NCBI GenBank assembly: GCA_963708425.1 | Contig: OY970206.1 | Span: 1,612,001-1,676,000 of the forward strand | Direction of reading: 5' to 3' | DNA from: JACMNW01 sp963708425 | GTDB taxonomy: Bacteria; Pseudomonadota; Alphaproteobacteria; Rhodobacterales; Rhodobacteraceae | Length of the DNA stretch: 64,000 bases | Part shown: piece by piece, positions 8,517-16,048 of the stretch | How positions within the stretch are numbered: position 1 is the first letter of the stretch | How the letters are laid out: each line of letters opens with the position of its first letter | Notes under the pieces: model-generated | What the model was told of the DNA's origin: nothing | Databases searched by the model: none | Seen by the model: the letters and a program-made list of their open reading frames with translations, nothing else | Program-made: the position numbers and the translations under genes

Positions 8517-9230
8517 TCAGATGGATACGGAAAAGTCTTGCAGCCAGAATGGCAGCACATTCAGAAGCCAGGTTTCAATGATCAGGTTGACGCGGAACAA
8601 CAGCATCAGCCCAACCGCCACAAACACCACGCCCATCACCGGCTTGGCCTTTTCGGAAATCTTGCGCATCAGTGCGCGGCGGCGTTGCAGGGCAGCCCGC
8701 GCGCCGTAGCCCAACGCCAAGATCACGGTCGAAACCCCAGCGGCAAACGCCAGCATGATAGTGCCCGCCCAAACCAGATTTTGGCCTTGGCTTGCCAGCG
8801 ATATCGCACCGCCAAGCGTTGGGCCCACGCACGGGCTCCATACAGCGCCAAGCAGCGCGCCACCAAGGAATTGCCCGCCAAGGCCGCTTCGGTCTACCCG
8901 GTCTATCCCGGCATCGGCACGCGCGGCCACTCCACCCGTGGCAAGCGCAAACCCGGAATTAAGCCGTGGCACCAAAAGCACCAGACCAAAGCCGATCATC
9001 AGAATGGCGGCCCCTTGCGCAAGCGTTTCGGCATCAAGGCCCAAGGCCTGCCCCAGCGTGGCCACCCCCAACCCCAACGCCACAAAAGCCACCGACATAC
9101 CGGCCGCCAAGGCCACCGGCCCAAGGCGATGCGCCTGCAGCGCGGTGGTCAGCACGATAGGCAACACCGGCAGAACGCACGGGTTGATCAGGGTCAGCAG
9201 ACCCGCCAGATAGCCAAGTATCACATCCAT
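8517..9230 (-). CDS. CcdA/DsbD-type membrane thiol-disulfide transporter
   Basis: A 237-residue integral membrane protein with six predicted helices, of the cytochrome c biogenesis CcdA (DsbD transmembrane) family. The two redox cysteines sit in the conserved contexts NPCVLPVLP (first helix) and WSPCVGPTLG (fourth helix). The ATG at 9230 is chosen because AGGGG lies 6-10 bases upstream and the first helix starts directly after it; the frame extends to 9281 but adds a non-family leader. It lies 18 bases upstream of the exported thioredoxin gene, so the two probably form an operon carrying electrons from the cytoplasm to the periplasm. Confidence 0.88.
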   Translation of the reverse strand: MDVILGYLAGLLTLINPCVLPVLPIVLTTALQAHRLGPVALAAGMSVAFVALGLGVATLGQALGLDAETLAQGAAILMIGFGLVLLVPRLNSGFALATGGVAARADAGIDRVDRSGLGGQFLGGALLGAVWSPCVGPTLGGAISLASQGQNLVWAGTIMLAFAAGVSTVILALGYGARAALQRRRALMRKISEKAKPVMGVVFVAVGLMLLFRVNLIIETWLLNVLPFWLQDFSVSI

Positions 9231-9323
9231 CGCAAACCCCTGTTTCGCCGACAACATGCTGTGCGGCAGCACATATGTCATCCAAAGCTTCCGTGATGAA
9301 TTGTTACTATATGCGAGTGATTG

Positions 9324-10196
9324 TTACGCCCGGGCCTTCGAAAGCTGCACGGCCAGAATGCCCGCCATGATCACTGCAACGCCGATCATATCCAGCGGTC
9401 TGATCGCTTCGCCCAACAGCAAGGCTGCGATGGCAACGCCAAAGAAGGGGTTCAGGAAATGAAAGCTGGATGCCCGCACCGCACCAATCCGGCCCACCAG
9501 CGAAAACCAGATCATCGTGGCAATCAGCCCTGGTACGAACATCTGATAGACGAACGCCGCGATCAACGGCGCCGTCAAGGTAACATGCGGCACCTCGAAC
9601 AGCACTGCGGCCAACCCCAACAGCACCGCGCCGACCAGCATCTGCAAGCCAACCACCATCAACAGATTGCCGCCACTGGTCGCCCCACGCAGCGTCAGCG
9701 TCGCCACCGCCAGCGCCAAGGCACCAATTCCGCACAGTGCCACTCCGATCAGATCAACACCGCCGTTGAAACGCGCACCCATGATGACGGAAACACCCAC
9801 CACGCCCGCCAACAGCCCAGCCATCCCTAGGGGCCGCACCTTATCGCCAAAGGCCAGCCACCCCAATGCTGCCACCAACAGCGGCATGGTCGATGCAATG
9901 ATCGACGCAAGCGATGCCTCTACGGTCTGCATCGCCACAAAGTTGAGGCCCAGATAAATGCCGTTCTGACACAACCCGAACACCGCCGTTGCCCGCCATT
10001 GCGCCCGGGTCAGGTACCACATCTGGCCCATCGCCCGCGCCAAAGCCACCGCGATGATACCGGAAATCAGAAACCGCAACGCCAGGGCGTGCAGCGGCGG
10101 CGCATCCGCCAAGATGATCCGCGCCGTTGCAAAAGCTGATGACCACATCACCGAAAAGGCGACGCCCATAACAATGGAAAGAAAATCGATCTTCAC
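9324..10196 (-). CDS. EamA-family (DMT) transporter
   Basis: A 290-residue inner-membrane protein of the drug/metabolite transporter superfamily with ten predicted helices in two EamA repeats (about residues 8-140 and 150-285). The second repeat starts near LIGVALCGIGALALAVATL, and conserved PLLVAALGWLAFGD and PFFGVAIAALLLGE segments mark the helix 4/9 positions. I prefer the GTG at 10196, whose GTGA overlaps the stop codon of the upstream VOC gene; the in-frame ATG at 10214 would overlap it by 22 bases. Usually a metabolite or drug exporter; substrate unknown. Confidence 0.85.
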   Translation of the reverse strand: MKIDFLSIVMGVAFSVMWSSAFATARIILADAPPLHALALRFLISGIIAVALARAMGQMWYLTRAQWRATAVFGLCQNGIYLGLNFVAMQTVEASLASIIASTMPLLVAALGWLAFGDKVRPLGMAGLLAGVVGVSVIMGARFNGGVDLIGVALCGIGALALAVATLTLRGATSGGNLLMVVGLQMLVGAVLLGLAAVLFEVPHVTLTAPLIAAFVYQMFVPGLIATMIWFSLVGRIGAVRASSFHFLNPFFGVAIAALLLGEAIRPLDMIGVAVIMAGILAVQLSKARA

Positions 10197-10552
10197 GCTG
10201 CGGGCGCTTCCCATAGCTCTATCGGGTTGCCTTCCGGGTCATGGATGCGGCCAAAGCGCCCCCATTCCCCATCCCATTCCGCACGGGTTTCGACGGCGAT
10301 CCCTGCTGCTTGCAACGACGCTATCAATGCTGTCAAATCATCCACCCGAAAATTCACCATCCATTGCCGATCAGCAGGGAAGTAATCCGTATCGGCCTTG
10401 AACGGGGCAAAAACCATCGGCCCGGCCTGTTGATGCCAAGGCTCCCCGTCCCCGCCCGTCGTCACACCAAGATGCGTCTGGTACCACGCGGCCAAAGCGT
10501 TCGGGTCTTTCGACCGGAAGAATATACCACCAATAGCCACTGCACCCGCCAT
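10193..10552 (-). CDS. VOC (glyoxalase/bleomycin-resistance fold) protein
   Basis: A 119-residue single VOC domain: N-terminal IGGIFFRSKDPNALAAWYQT, a middle WMVNFRVDDLTALIASL strand-helix unit, and a C-terminal GRIHDPEGNPIELWEAP, the usual metal-ligand strand with Glu. The ATG at 10552 has GGAGG 5-9 bases upstream; a TTG at 10564 is rejected. It is translationally coupled to the EamA gene by a 4-base GTGA overlap. It lies directly after the hup terminator, whose T tract abuts this gene's ribosome site. Substrate unknown. Confidence 0.82.
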   Translation of the reverse strand: MAGAVAIGGIFFRSKDPNALAAWYQTHLGVTTGGDGEPWHQQAGPMVFAPFKADTDYFPADRQWMVNFRVDDLTALIASLQAAGIAVETRAEWDGEWGRFGRIHDPEGNPIELWEAPAA

Positions 10553-10560
10553 TGGTACCT

Positions 10561-10595
10561 CCAAAAATGAAATGGGTCGCCCGCTGGGGCGACCC
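10561..10595 (-). terminator. Terminator of hup, abutting the VOC ribosome site
   Basis: On the minus strand GGGTCGCC (10588-10595) and GGCGACCC (10574-10581) form an 8-bp stem with a short CCAGC-type loop, followed by ATTTCATTTTT. It terminates hup (stop codon at 10637-10639). Its T-rich tail runs straight into the GGAGG of the VOC gene, so read-through would make a hup-VOC-EamA transcript. A second small hairpin (GTCGC-AA-GCGAC, 10614-10625) lies between hup and this terminator. Confidence 0.8.
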
Positions 10596-10636
10596 TTTCA
10601 AACAATCAAACGAGTCGCAAGCGACCCCAAATACGA

Positions 10637-10924
10637 TCAGCCGTTCACGCTGTCTTTCAACGACTTCGCAATAGCAAATTTCACTTGGCGATCTGCTGCT
10701 TTAGTCATGGTTTCGCCCGTTGCCGGGTTGCGAACCTGACGCTCCGGGCGCTCGCGGCACGCGACTTTGCCAAGACCCGGAACAACTACGGTGCCTCCAG
10801 CGGCCACTTCGCGCGTCACAACGCTGGCAATTGCATCAAGCGCCGTACCGGCGGTTTTCTTATCAGCACCCATTGCATCGGCCACTGCGGCAATCAACTG
10901 AGTCTTGGTCATCGGTTTTGACAT
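10637..10924 (-). CDS. hup: DNA-binding protein HU
   Basis: Small histone-like protein that bends DNA and compacts the nucleoid as a dimer. The 95 residues show the full HU/IHF fold: an N-terminal helix pair (MTKTQLIAAVADAMGADKKT), the hinge PGLGKVACRERPER, and the beta-arm signature RNPATGETM that intercalates DNA. A GGGAGA ribosome site precedes the ATG. Monocistronic, with its own terminator downstream and a 147-base leader and promoter region up to amn. HU is favoured over IHF subunits because of the arm sequence and length. Confidence 0.93.
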   Translation of the reverse strand: MSKPMTKTQLIAAVADAMGADKKTAGTALDAIASVVTREVAAGGTVVVPGLGKVACRERPERQVRNPATGETMTKAADRQVKFAIAKSLKDSVNG

Positions 10925-11071
10925 AGCATGTCTCCCATCATAGTGCCCCGTTCAAATCGTCGGGGTCTGTTTCGGCCCACGAAGGGCGGCGTCCCCCGCT
11001 ACATAGGTTTTTGACGCGCAAATCAAGCGGATTCCGCCAGTTTCGGCCCGATACAGCCGCTTTTCGCCATA

Positions 11072-12556
11072 TCATAGAAAGGCCGTTTCCTCAAAGCTAC
11101 GCAACTTGCGGCTGTGCAGCCGTTCCAAAGGCATCTCTCGCAGCCGTTCCATCGCGCGAATACCAATCTGTAAATGCCGCGCCACTTGCGTCTTGTAGAA
11201 CGCACTTGCCATGCCCGGCAGTTTCAACTCGCCATGCAGCGGCTTGTCGGACACGCACAAAAGCGTGCCATAGGGTACTCGAAAGCGAAATCCGTTCGCC
11301 GCAATCGTCGCACTTTCCATATCCAGCGCAATCGCGCGGGATTGTGAAAGCCGCTGCACCGGCCCGGATTGATCGCGCAATTCCCAGTTGCGATTGTCAA
11401 TCGTGGCCACCGTGCCGGTCCGCATGATGCGCTTCAGCTCGTACCCTTCCAGCTGCGTCACCTCTTCAACCGCCTCTTCCAAGGCGATCTGAATCTCAGC
11501 AAGTGCCGGGATCGGCACCCAAACCGGCAAATCCGCATCCAGCACATGGTCTTCGCGCAGATAGGCATGGGCCAGCACGAAATCACCAAGACTTTGGCCA
11601 TTCCGCAGCCCCGCACAATGCCCCACCATCAGCCAGGCATGTGGCCGCAACACCGCAATATGGTCGGTCGCCGTTTTGGCATTGCTTGGCCCCACGCCGA
11701 TATTGACCAGCGTGATGCCCTGCCCATCATCCCGCTTCAAATGGTATGTCGGCATTTGCGGTGTCTTGTCAGATGTCGGCAAAACCTGATCAGGGGCGGT
11801 AATCTGCTGGTTTCCGGTTGCCACAAAAGCACTGTAGCCGCTGGTCGGGTCCGCCAGTGCAGTCCGCGCATAGGCCTCAAATTCATCAACGTAGAACTGG
11901 TAGTTGGTGAACAGCACGTGGTTCTGAAAATGTTTCGGTTCCGTCGCGGTATAATGGCTTAGGCGGGCCAGCGAATAATCCACGCGCTGCGCGGTAAACG
12001 GTGCAAGTGGGCCAGATCCGTCCGGGTTTTTCTGCCGCACGCCGTTGACGATATCATCATTCGTGGTGGCCAAATCCGGCACATCGAACACATCGCGCAG
12101 CGAAAAATCCAAAGCGCCCTCATGCGGAACAGACACTGCCGGGTTACCCGCAACTGCAAAATGCACCGGAATTGGCGTTTCCGATGCACCAATGGTTACT
12201 GCAACACCGTGGTTTTGCACCAACAGCGCAATTTGCTGGATCAGGTAGTTGCGAAACAGATCAGGGCGGGTCACCGTGGTGGAATAGGTGCCCGGCCCCG
12301 CCACATGACCAAAGCTAAGGCGCGAATCCGTCTTGGCATAGCTGGTCGTTGTCAGCCGAATTTCCGGGTAAAACGCCCGCACCCGCATTGATGGCTTATC
12401 GCCCTTCACCGCCATGCTGAAATGCTCCGACAAAAATTCCGTCGCCTGTTCGTACAGCTCTTGCAATCGGTCAACTGCGGCGTCGGCGTCTGTAAAGTCG
12501 TCGGGCTCCATCGGCACGGGCGACAGGATTTGCATATTTTGATCTGAAAATGTCAT
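11072..12556 (-). CDS. amn: AMP nucleosidase
   Basis: Hydrolyses AMP to adenine and ribose 5-phosphate, which controls the adenylate pool. The 494-residue length matches the family. The N-terminal AMP-nucleosidase-specific domain is visible in YPEIRLTTTSYAKTDSRLS and AGPGTYSTTVTRPDLFRNYL. The C-terminal phosphorylase-like catalytic domain is visible in IGVGPSNAKTATDHIAVLRP, AWLMVGHCAGLRNGQSLGDF and ALDMESATIAANGFRFRVPY. Single gene between hup and the divergent epimerase; no strong regulatory motif seen. Confidence 0.95.
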   Translation of the reverse strand: MTFSDQNMQILSPVPMEPDDFTDADAAVDRLQELYEQATEFLSEHFSMAVKGDKPSMRVRAFYPEIRLTTTSYAKTDSRLSFGHVAGPGTYSTTVTRPDLFRNYLIQQIALLVQNHGVAVTIGASETPIPVHFAVAGNPAVSVPHEGALDFSLRDVFDVPDLATTNDDIVNGVRQKNPDGSGPLAPFTAQRVDYSLARLSHYTATEPKHFQNHVLFTNYQFYVDEFEAYARTALADPTSGYSAFVATGNQQITAPDQVLPTSDKTPQMPTYHLKRDDGQGITLVNIGVGPSNAKTATDHIAVLRPHAWLMVGHCAGLRNGQSLGDFVLAHAYLREDHVLDADLPVWVPIPALAEIQIALEEAVEEVTQLEGYELKRIMRTGTVATIDNRNWELRDQSGPVQRLSQSRAIALDMESATIAANGFRFRVPYGTLLCVSDKPLHGELKLPGMASAFYKTQVARHLQIGIRAMERLREMPLERLHSRKLRSFEETAFL

Positions 12557-12710
12557 AGCGTCTTTCTTCTAAAGATCGCCCACAATGCACCATTGCCCCC
12601 AGCGGGATCAAGCCCTGCCCGGATAGCGGTTTTCAAAGACATTTGGGTGACATGGGCGCTGCGCAATCAGCACCTTGCACAGCAGTGCAGTGCCGGGGAA
12701 TAGTGCCGCC

Positions 12711-13562
12711 ATGACACAGGTTTTGCTTTCCCTCGGCCACGGCTATTCGGCATCGGCACTCGCCCGTCGGCTACTGCCGCGGGGCTGGCATATCATCGGC
12801 ACAACCCGTGATGCGCTGGGGCTGGCGCGCCTTAGCGCCCAAGGCGTTGAACCGCTGCTCTGGCCGGGTGACAGTCTGGGCCCGGCCTTGGCCCGAGCCA
12901 CGCATATCCTGTCCTCCATCGCACCGGGGGCCGCGGGTGACCCAGTGCTTGCCCACCACGCCGCCGAACTGGCAGCGTCCTCCGTTTCATGGGTCGGTTA
13001 TCTGTCCACCACCGGCGTCTACGGCGATCATCAGGGGGGGTGGGTGGATGAAAGTACCGCCCTTACGCCCACCACAGATCGTGGCCGCCAGCGCGTGGTT
13101 GCCGAACGCGCGTGGCAAGCCCTTGGCCTGCCCCTGCACATCTTTCGTCTGGCAGGCATCTACGGCCCCAATCGCGGCCCGTTTGAAAAAGTGCGTGACG
13201 GCACTGCACGACGCATCATCAAACCCGGCCAAGTGTTCAGCCGCGTGCATGTCGATGACATCGCTCAAGTGCTTGAAGCCTCGATCAACCAACCCTGGCC
13301 CGGTGCCATCTACAACGTCTGCGACGACGATCCCGCCCCACCCGAAGATGTAATCGGTTATGCCGCCACGCTGCTGGGTTTGCCGCTGCCACCCAGCATT
13401 GCGCATGAAGATGCGGAAATGACCCCAATGGCGCGCAGCTTCTACGCCGAAAGCAAACGCGTGCGGAACGACAAGATCAAATCCGAGCTTGGCGTCCGCC
13501 TGATCCACCCCGACTACCGGGCTGGTCTTGCCGCCTTGCTTGCCGCCAATCCCCCAGCATAA
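12711..13562 (+). CDS. NAD-dependent epimerase/dehydratase-type SDR (YeeZ-like)
   Basis: A 283-residue Rossmann-fold protein of the extended SDR class. The N-terminal dinucleotide loop is atypical (LSLGHGYSASALARRL rather than TGxxGxxG), as in the YeeZ subgroup. Other family marks are YLSTTGVYGDHQGGWVDES with the catalytic-type S/T-Y region, IFRLAGIYGPNRGP, and FSRVHVDDIAQVLEASI. The start at 12711 (MTQVLLS) is preferred; the frame extends to 12675 without homology. It is divergent from amn. Substrate unknown; nucleotide-sugar modification is possible. Confidence 0.82.
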   Translation: MTQVLLSLGHGYSASALARRLLPRGWHIIGTTRDALGLARLSAQGVEPLLWPGDSLGPALARATHILSSIAPGAAGDPVLAHHAAELAASSVSWVGYLSTTGVYGDHQGGWVDESTALTPTTDRGRQRVVAERAWQALGLPLHIFRLAGIYGPNRGPFEKVRDGTARRIIKPGQVFSRVHVDDIAQVLEASINQPWPGAIYNVCDDDPAPPEDVIGYAATLLGLPLPPSIAHEDAEMTPMARSFYAESKRVRNDKIKSELGVRLIHPDYRAGLAALLAANPPA

Positions 13563-13780
13563 CTGCCGTGACACCGTTGCCACACCCGTCACGCGCGCGT
13601 GAATTTTTGAACCGCAACCCTTGCCAACTGCCAACTGTCGCCCCATCTGCCTGATGCGGACCGGGCCCCTCTGACGACGCTTTTGTCGTGATGTCGGACC
13701 GCATCGAGCGTGCTCGGTGCCAGCCCGGACCATCTGTCAGGCCAGTTCCAAGCGCACTCCTCAACATCAAGAGGTCGCCC

Positions 13781-14773
13781 ATGGATACCCTGCTTTTTAC
13801 AATGTTTCTTGGAACCCCGCTTTGGCTGTGGTTCTCGTTCATCGGCATCGTCGTGGCCCTTCTGGCCTTCGACCTCGGCATTCTGAACAAAACCGACCAC
13901 GAAATTGGCGTCCGCGAAAGCCTGAAATTGTCAGCCTTGTACATCAGCCTTGGTGTCGCATTCGGCGGCTTCATCTGGTGGCAATTCGGCTCGCAATCCG
14001 CCGCCGAATACCTAACGGCGTTTGTGGTCGAAAAAACTCTGGCTCTGGACAATGTCTTCGTCATCGCCCTGATTTTCAGCTATTTCGCCATCCCCCGGCA
14101 ATACCAACACCGCGTGCTGTTCTGGGGCATCCTTGGCGTCATCGTTCTGCGCGGCATCATGATCGGGCTCGGGGCCACGCTGCTCGCCCAATACGGATGG
14201 ATCCTGTATATCTTCGCCGCGTTCCTGATCTTCACCGGCATTAAAATGCTGGTGACCGACGAACGCGAGATGGATCTGAACGCCAATCCGGTGCTGAAAT
14301 TCATGCGTAAGCGGTTCAATGTCACCGAAGAATTGCATGGCAGCAATTTCTTCGTGAACCAACCCAATCCGAAAACCGGCAAACTGACCCGGTTCATGAC
14401 GCCGTTGTTTCTGGCCCTGATCCTGATCGAGATCGCCGATCTGGTGTTCGCGGTAGACAGCGTTCCCGCCGTGTTTGCGATTACCACCGATCCCTACATC
14501 GTCTACACCTCGAACATCTTCGCCATTCTTGGCCTGCGTGCGCTGTACTTCGCGTTGGCCGCCGTTCTGCACCGCTTCCACTATCTGAAGTATGCGCTGG
14601 CGATCCTTCTGGTGTTCATCGGCTCGAAAATCTTCGTGGCCGACATGTTTGGTTGGGAAAAGTTCCCGGCAAGCTGGTCGCTTGGCATCACCTTCGCCAT
14701 TCTGGCTGTCGGCGTGTTCTACTCGCTGTGGCGATCACGCGGCGAGCCGTCAGTGGTGCTTGACGCCAAGTAA
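13781..14773 (+). CDS. TerC/Alx-family integral membrane protein
   Basis: A 330-residue membrane protein with about nine helices, of the TerC family (Alx-type). Family marks are FDLGILNKTDHEIGVRESL near the N-terminus, EKTLALDNVFVIALIFSYF with the conserved acidic DN pair, and IEIADLVFAVDSVPAVFAIT with the conserved D residues in the second half. Members are linked to tellurite resistance or to manganese export. The ATG at 13781 follows GAGGTCG; longer in-frame starts from 13688 cover the leader. No yybP-ykoY manganese riboswitch consensus was found in the 218-base leader. The gene ends just before a GC-rich hairpin at 14783-14805. Confidence 0.9.
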   Translation: MDTLLFTMFLGTPLWLWFSFIGIVVALLAFDLGILNKTDHEIGVRESLKLSALYISLGVAFGGFIWWQFGSQSAAEYLTAFVVEKTLALDNVFVIALIFSYFAIPRQYQHRVLFWGILGVIVLRGIMIGLGATLLAQYGWILYIFAAFLIFTGIKMLVTDEREMDLNANPVLKFMRKRFNVTEELHGSNFFVNQPNPKTGKLTRFMTPLFLALILIEIADLVFAVDSVPAVFAITTDPYIVYTSNIFAILGLRALYFALAAVLHRFHYLKYALAILLVFIGSKIFVADMFGWEKFPASWSLGITFAILAVGVFYSLWRSRGEPSVVLDAK

Positions 14774-14782
14774 GCAAATCTG

Positions 14783-14805
14783 CGCCCGGACGCATAGTCC
14801 GGGCG
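14783..14805 (+). terminator. GC-rich hairpin after the TerC gene
   Basis: CGCCCGGAC (14783-14791), a 5-base loop, and GTCCGGGCG (14797-14805) form a perfect 9-bp stem ten bases after the TerC stop codon. It is followed by TAACTTCC rather than a T run, so it may be a weak terminator or an mRNA 3'-end stabiliser. Confidence 0.55.
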
Positions 14806-14881
14806 TAACTTCCCCGCTTGCCACCTTGCAGTGCAGCACTTTCGCCCTCATATCTTCGGGGCGAATAGCCGATATGAAAGT

Positions 14882-15598
14882 ATGCCCCGGATGAATGCCG
14901 AACCACCTATTGATGCAGGCTCGTCCGAACCGGCAGGTGAAACCGAGGCTGAAGCTACCACGCGTGCCAGTCGCCTGCGGAGGTTAAGCCCGCAACCAGC
15001 GCCCCGAAAACTTTCGGAAATCTTGCAGACTGTAGCGCAAGAAAGCACGGCAGATCGCATTACCATCGGCGATCTTCTGCACGCGATGGAAGGCCGTGCC
15101 ATTGGCGCCCTGCTGTTGGTCTTTGCCTTTCCTAACATTCTGCCATCGCCACCGGGTCTTGCCGGCATTCTCGGCCTGCCGCTGATTTATCTGGCATCAC
15201 AGTTGATGCTGGGCCGCACCCCATGGCTGCCGCCGTTCATCGCCAATCGGTCGATGTCGCGGGAAGCGTTCGTCAGCCTGATCACCCGCGCCGTGCCGTG
15301 GCTGGCCAGGGCAGAAAAGATGCTGACGCAGCGCCTGTGGTTACTCGTCAGCCCGCCCGCGCAGCGCTTTATCGGCGCGCTGTGCCTGTTCTTATCGCTG
15401 ATTCTGGTTTTGCCCATTCCGTTTGGCAACATGCTGCCATCCATCGCCATCTGCGTTCTGGCCTTGGGCCTGCTGGAACGTGATGGTGCCTGGATCATCG
15501 GGGGCTGCGTCGCCGCCGTCATCGCAACCGGCATCGTTGGCAGCTTTGCCTACGCGCTGGTCATATCGACCATTTTCCTGATCGTAAACGCGTTCTGA
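14882..15598 (+). CDS. ExoD-family membrane protein
   Basis: A 238-residue protein of the exopolysaccharide synthesis ExoD family. A hydrophilic N-terminus of about 60 residues precedes the conserved block ITIGDLLHAMEGRAIGALLL, then VFAFPNILPSPPGLAGILGL, and four or so further hydrophobic helices to the C-terminus. ExoD was named from a rhizobial exopolysaccharide and alkali-tolerance phenotype, but its biochemical role is not settled. The start is uncertain among 14882, 14891 and 14831; 14882 is chosen because homology starts well downstream and AAAG precedes it. Its stop codon is built into the terminator stem at 15596. Confidence 0.83.
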   Translation: MPRMNAEPPIDAGSSEPAGETEAEATTRASRLRRLSPQPAPRKLSEILQTVAQESTADRITIGDLLHAMEGRAIGALLLVFAFPNILPSPPGLAGILGLPLIYLASQLMLGRTPWLPPFIANRSMSREAFVSLITRAVPWLARAEKMLTQRLWLLVSPPAQRFIGALCLFLSLILVLPIPFGNMLPSIAICVLALGLLERDGAWIIGGCVAAVIATGIVGSFAYALVISTIFLIVNAF

Positions 15599-15624
15599 CC
15601 GGCCTAACCGGTCAGACTGCTTTT
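15596..15624 (+). terminator. Terminator of the ExoD gene
   Basis: TGACCGG (15596-15602) and CCGGTCA (15608-15614) form a perfect 7-bp stem around CCTAA, followed by GACTGCTTTT. The stem includes the exoD stop codon TGA. Confidence 0.7.
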
Positions 15625-15639
15625 CCAACGCGCTAAAGT

Positions 15640-15822
15640 TCAGTCAGAAACTGCCGCGGCCACAACCAGCACCAACATCATGATGCCAACCCAGTTGTCG
15701 CCCGCCGACGACCCGGTTTCCTCGGCCACCGCAGCCGGGTCCATCGCAGGTTCGGTCAACCCACCCGCCGACACCGGACCAATCGACGCCACCAACGCCA
15801 ACGCAATCACCGACTTCTTCAT
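15640..15822 (-). CDS. Small exported protein with C-terminal membrane helix
   Basis: A 60-residue protein: signal peptide MKKSVIALALVASIGPVSAG, a short acidic linker (EPAMDPAAVAEETGSSAG), then a C-terminal hydrophobic helix WVGIMMLVLVVAAAVSD. Small proteins of this plan (GG/EP linker, helix ending AAAVxD) recur in Rhodobacteraceae genomes as I recall, but have no known function. The ATG at 15822 is chosen because a complete signal peptide begins there; the frame continues to 15834. Monocistronic, convergent with the ExoD gene. Confidence 0.65.
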   Translation of the reverse strand: MKKSVIALALVASIGPVSAGGLTEPAMDPAAVAEETGSSAGDNWVGIMMLVLVVAAAVSD

Positions 15823-16048
15823 TCCATCCCCCAAGGCCGAATTTTCTTATACCAGAAGAAGGAATGCCAAAGCGGCACTACGTCAACCTGACGCCGAAAG
15901 TTATCCACAGGAGTCTGGCCGCGCCGGAGTTGCCACTTGCACCCACCGAACATTGGCGCAACCAAACCGCGATCTGCCAACCAACCGTTCGCTTCTTGGC
16001 CAGATGCTGTGATCGTTCGCAGTCACAACGCCGAATCGACAAAACGGC

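Noticed and set aside
13563..13780. Manganese (yybP-ykoY) riboswitch before the TerC gene
   Set aside because: TerC relatives are often controlled by this element, but I could not find its conserved blocks in the leader. Only short GC-rich hairpins are visible.
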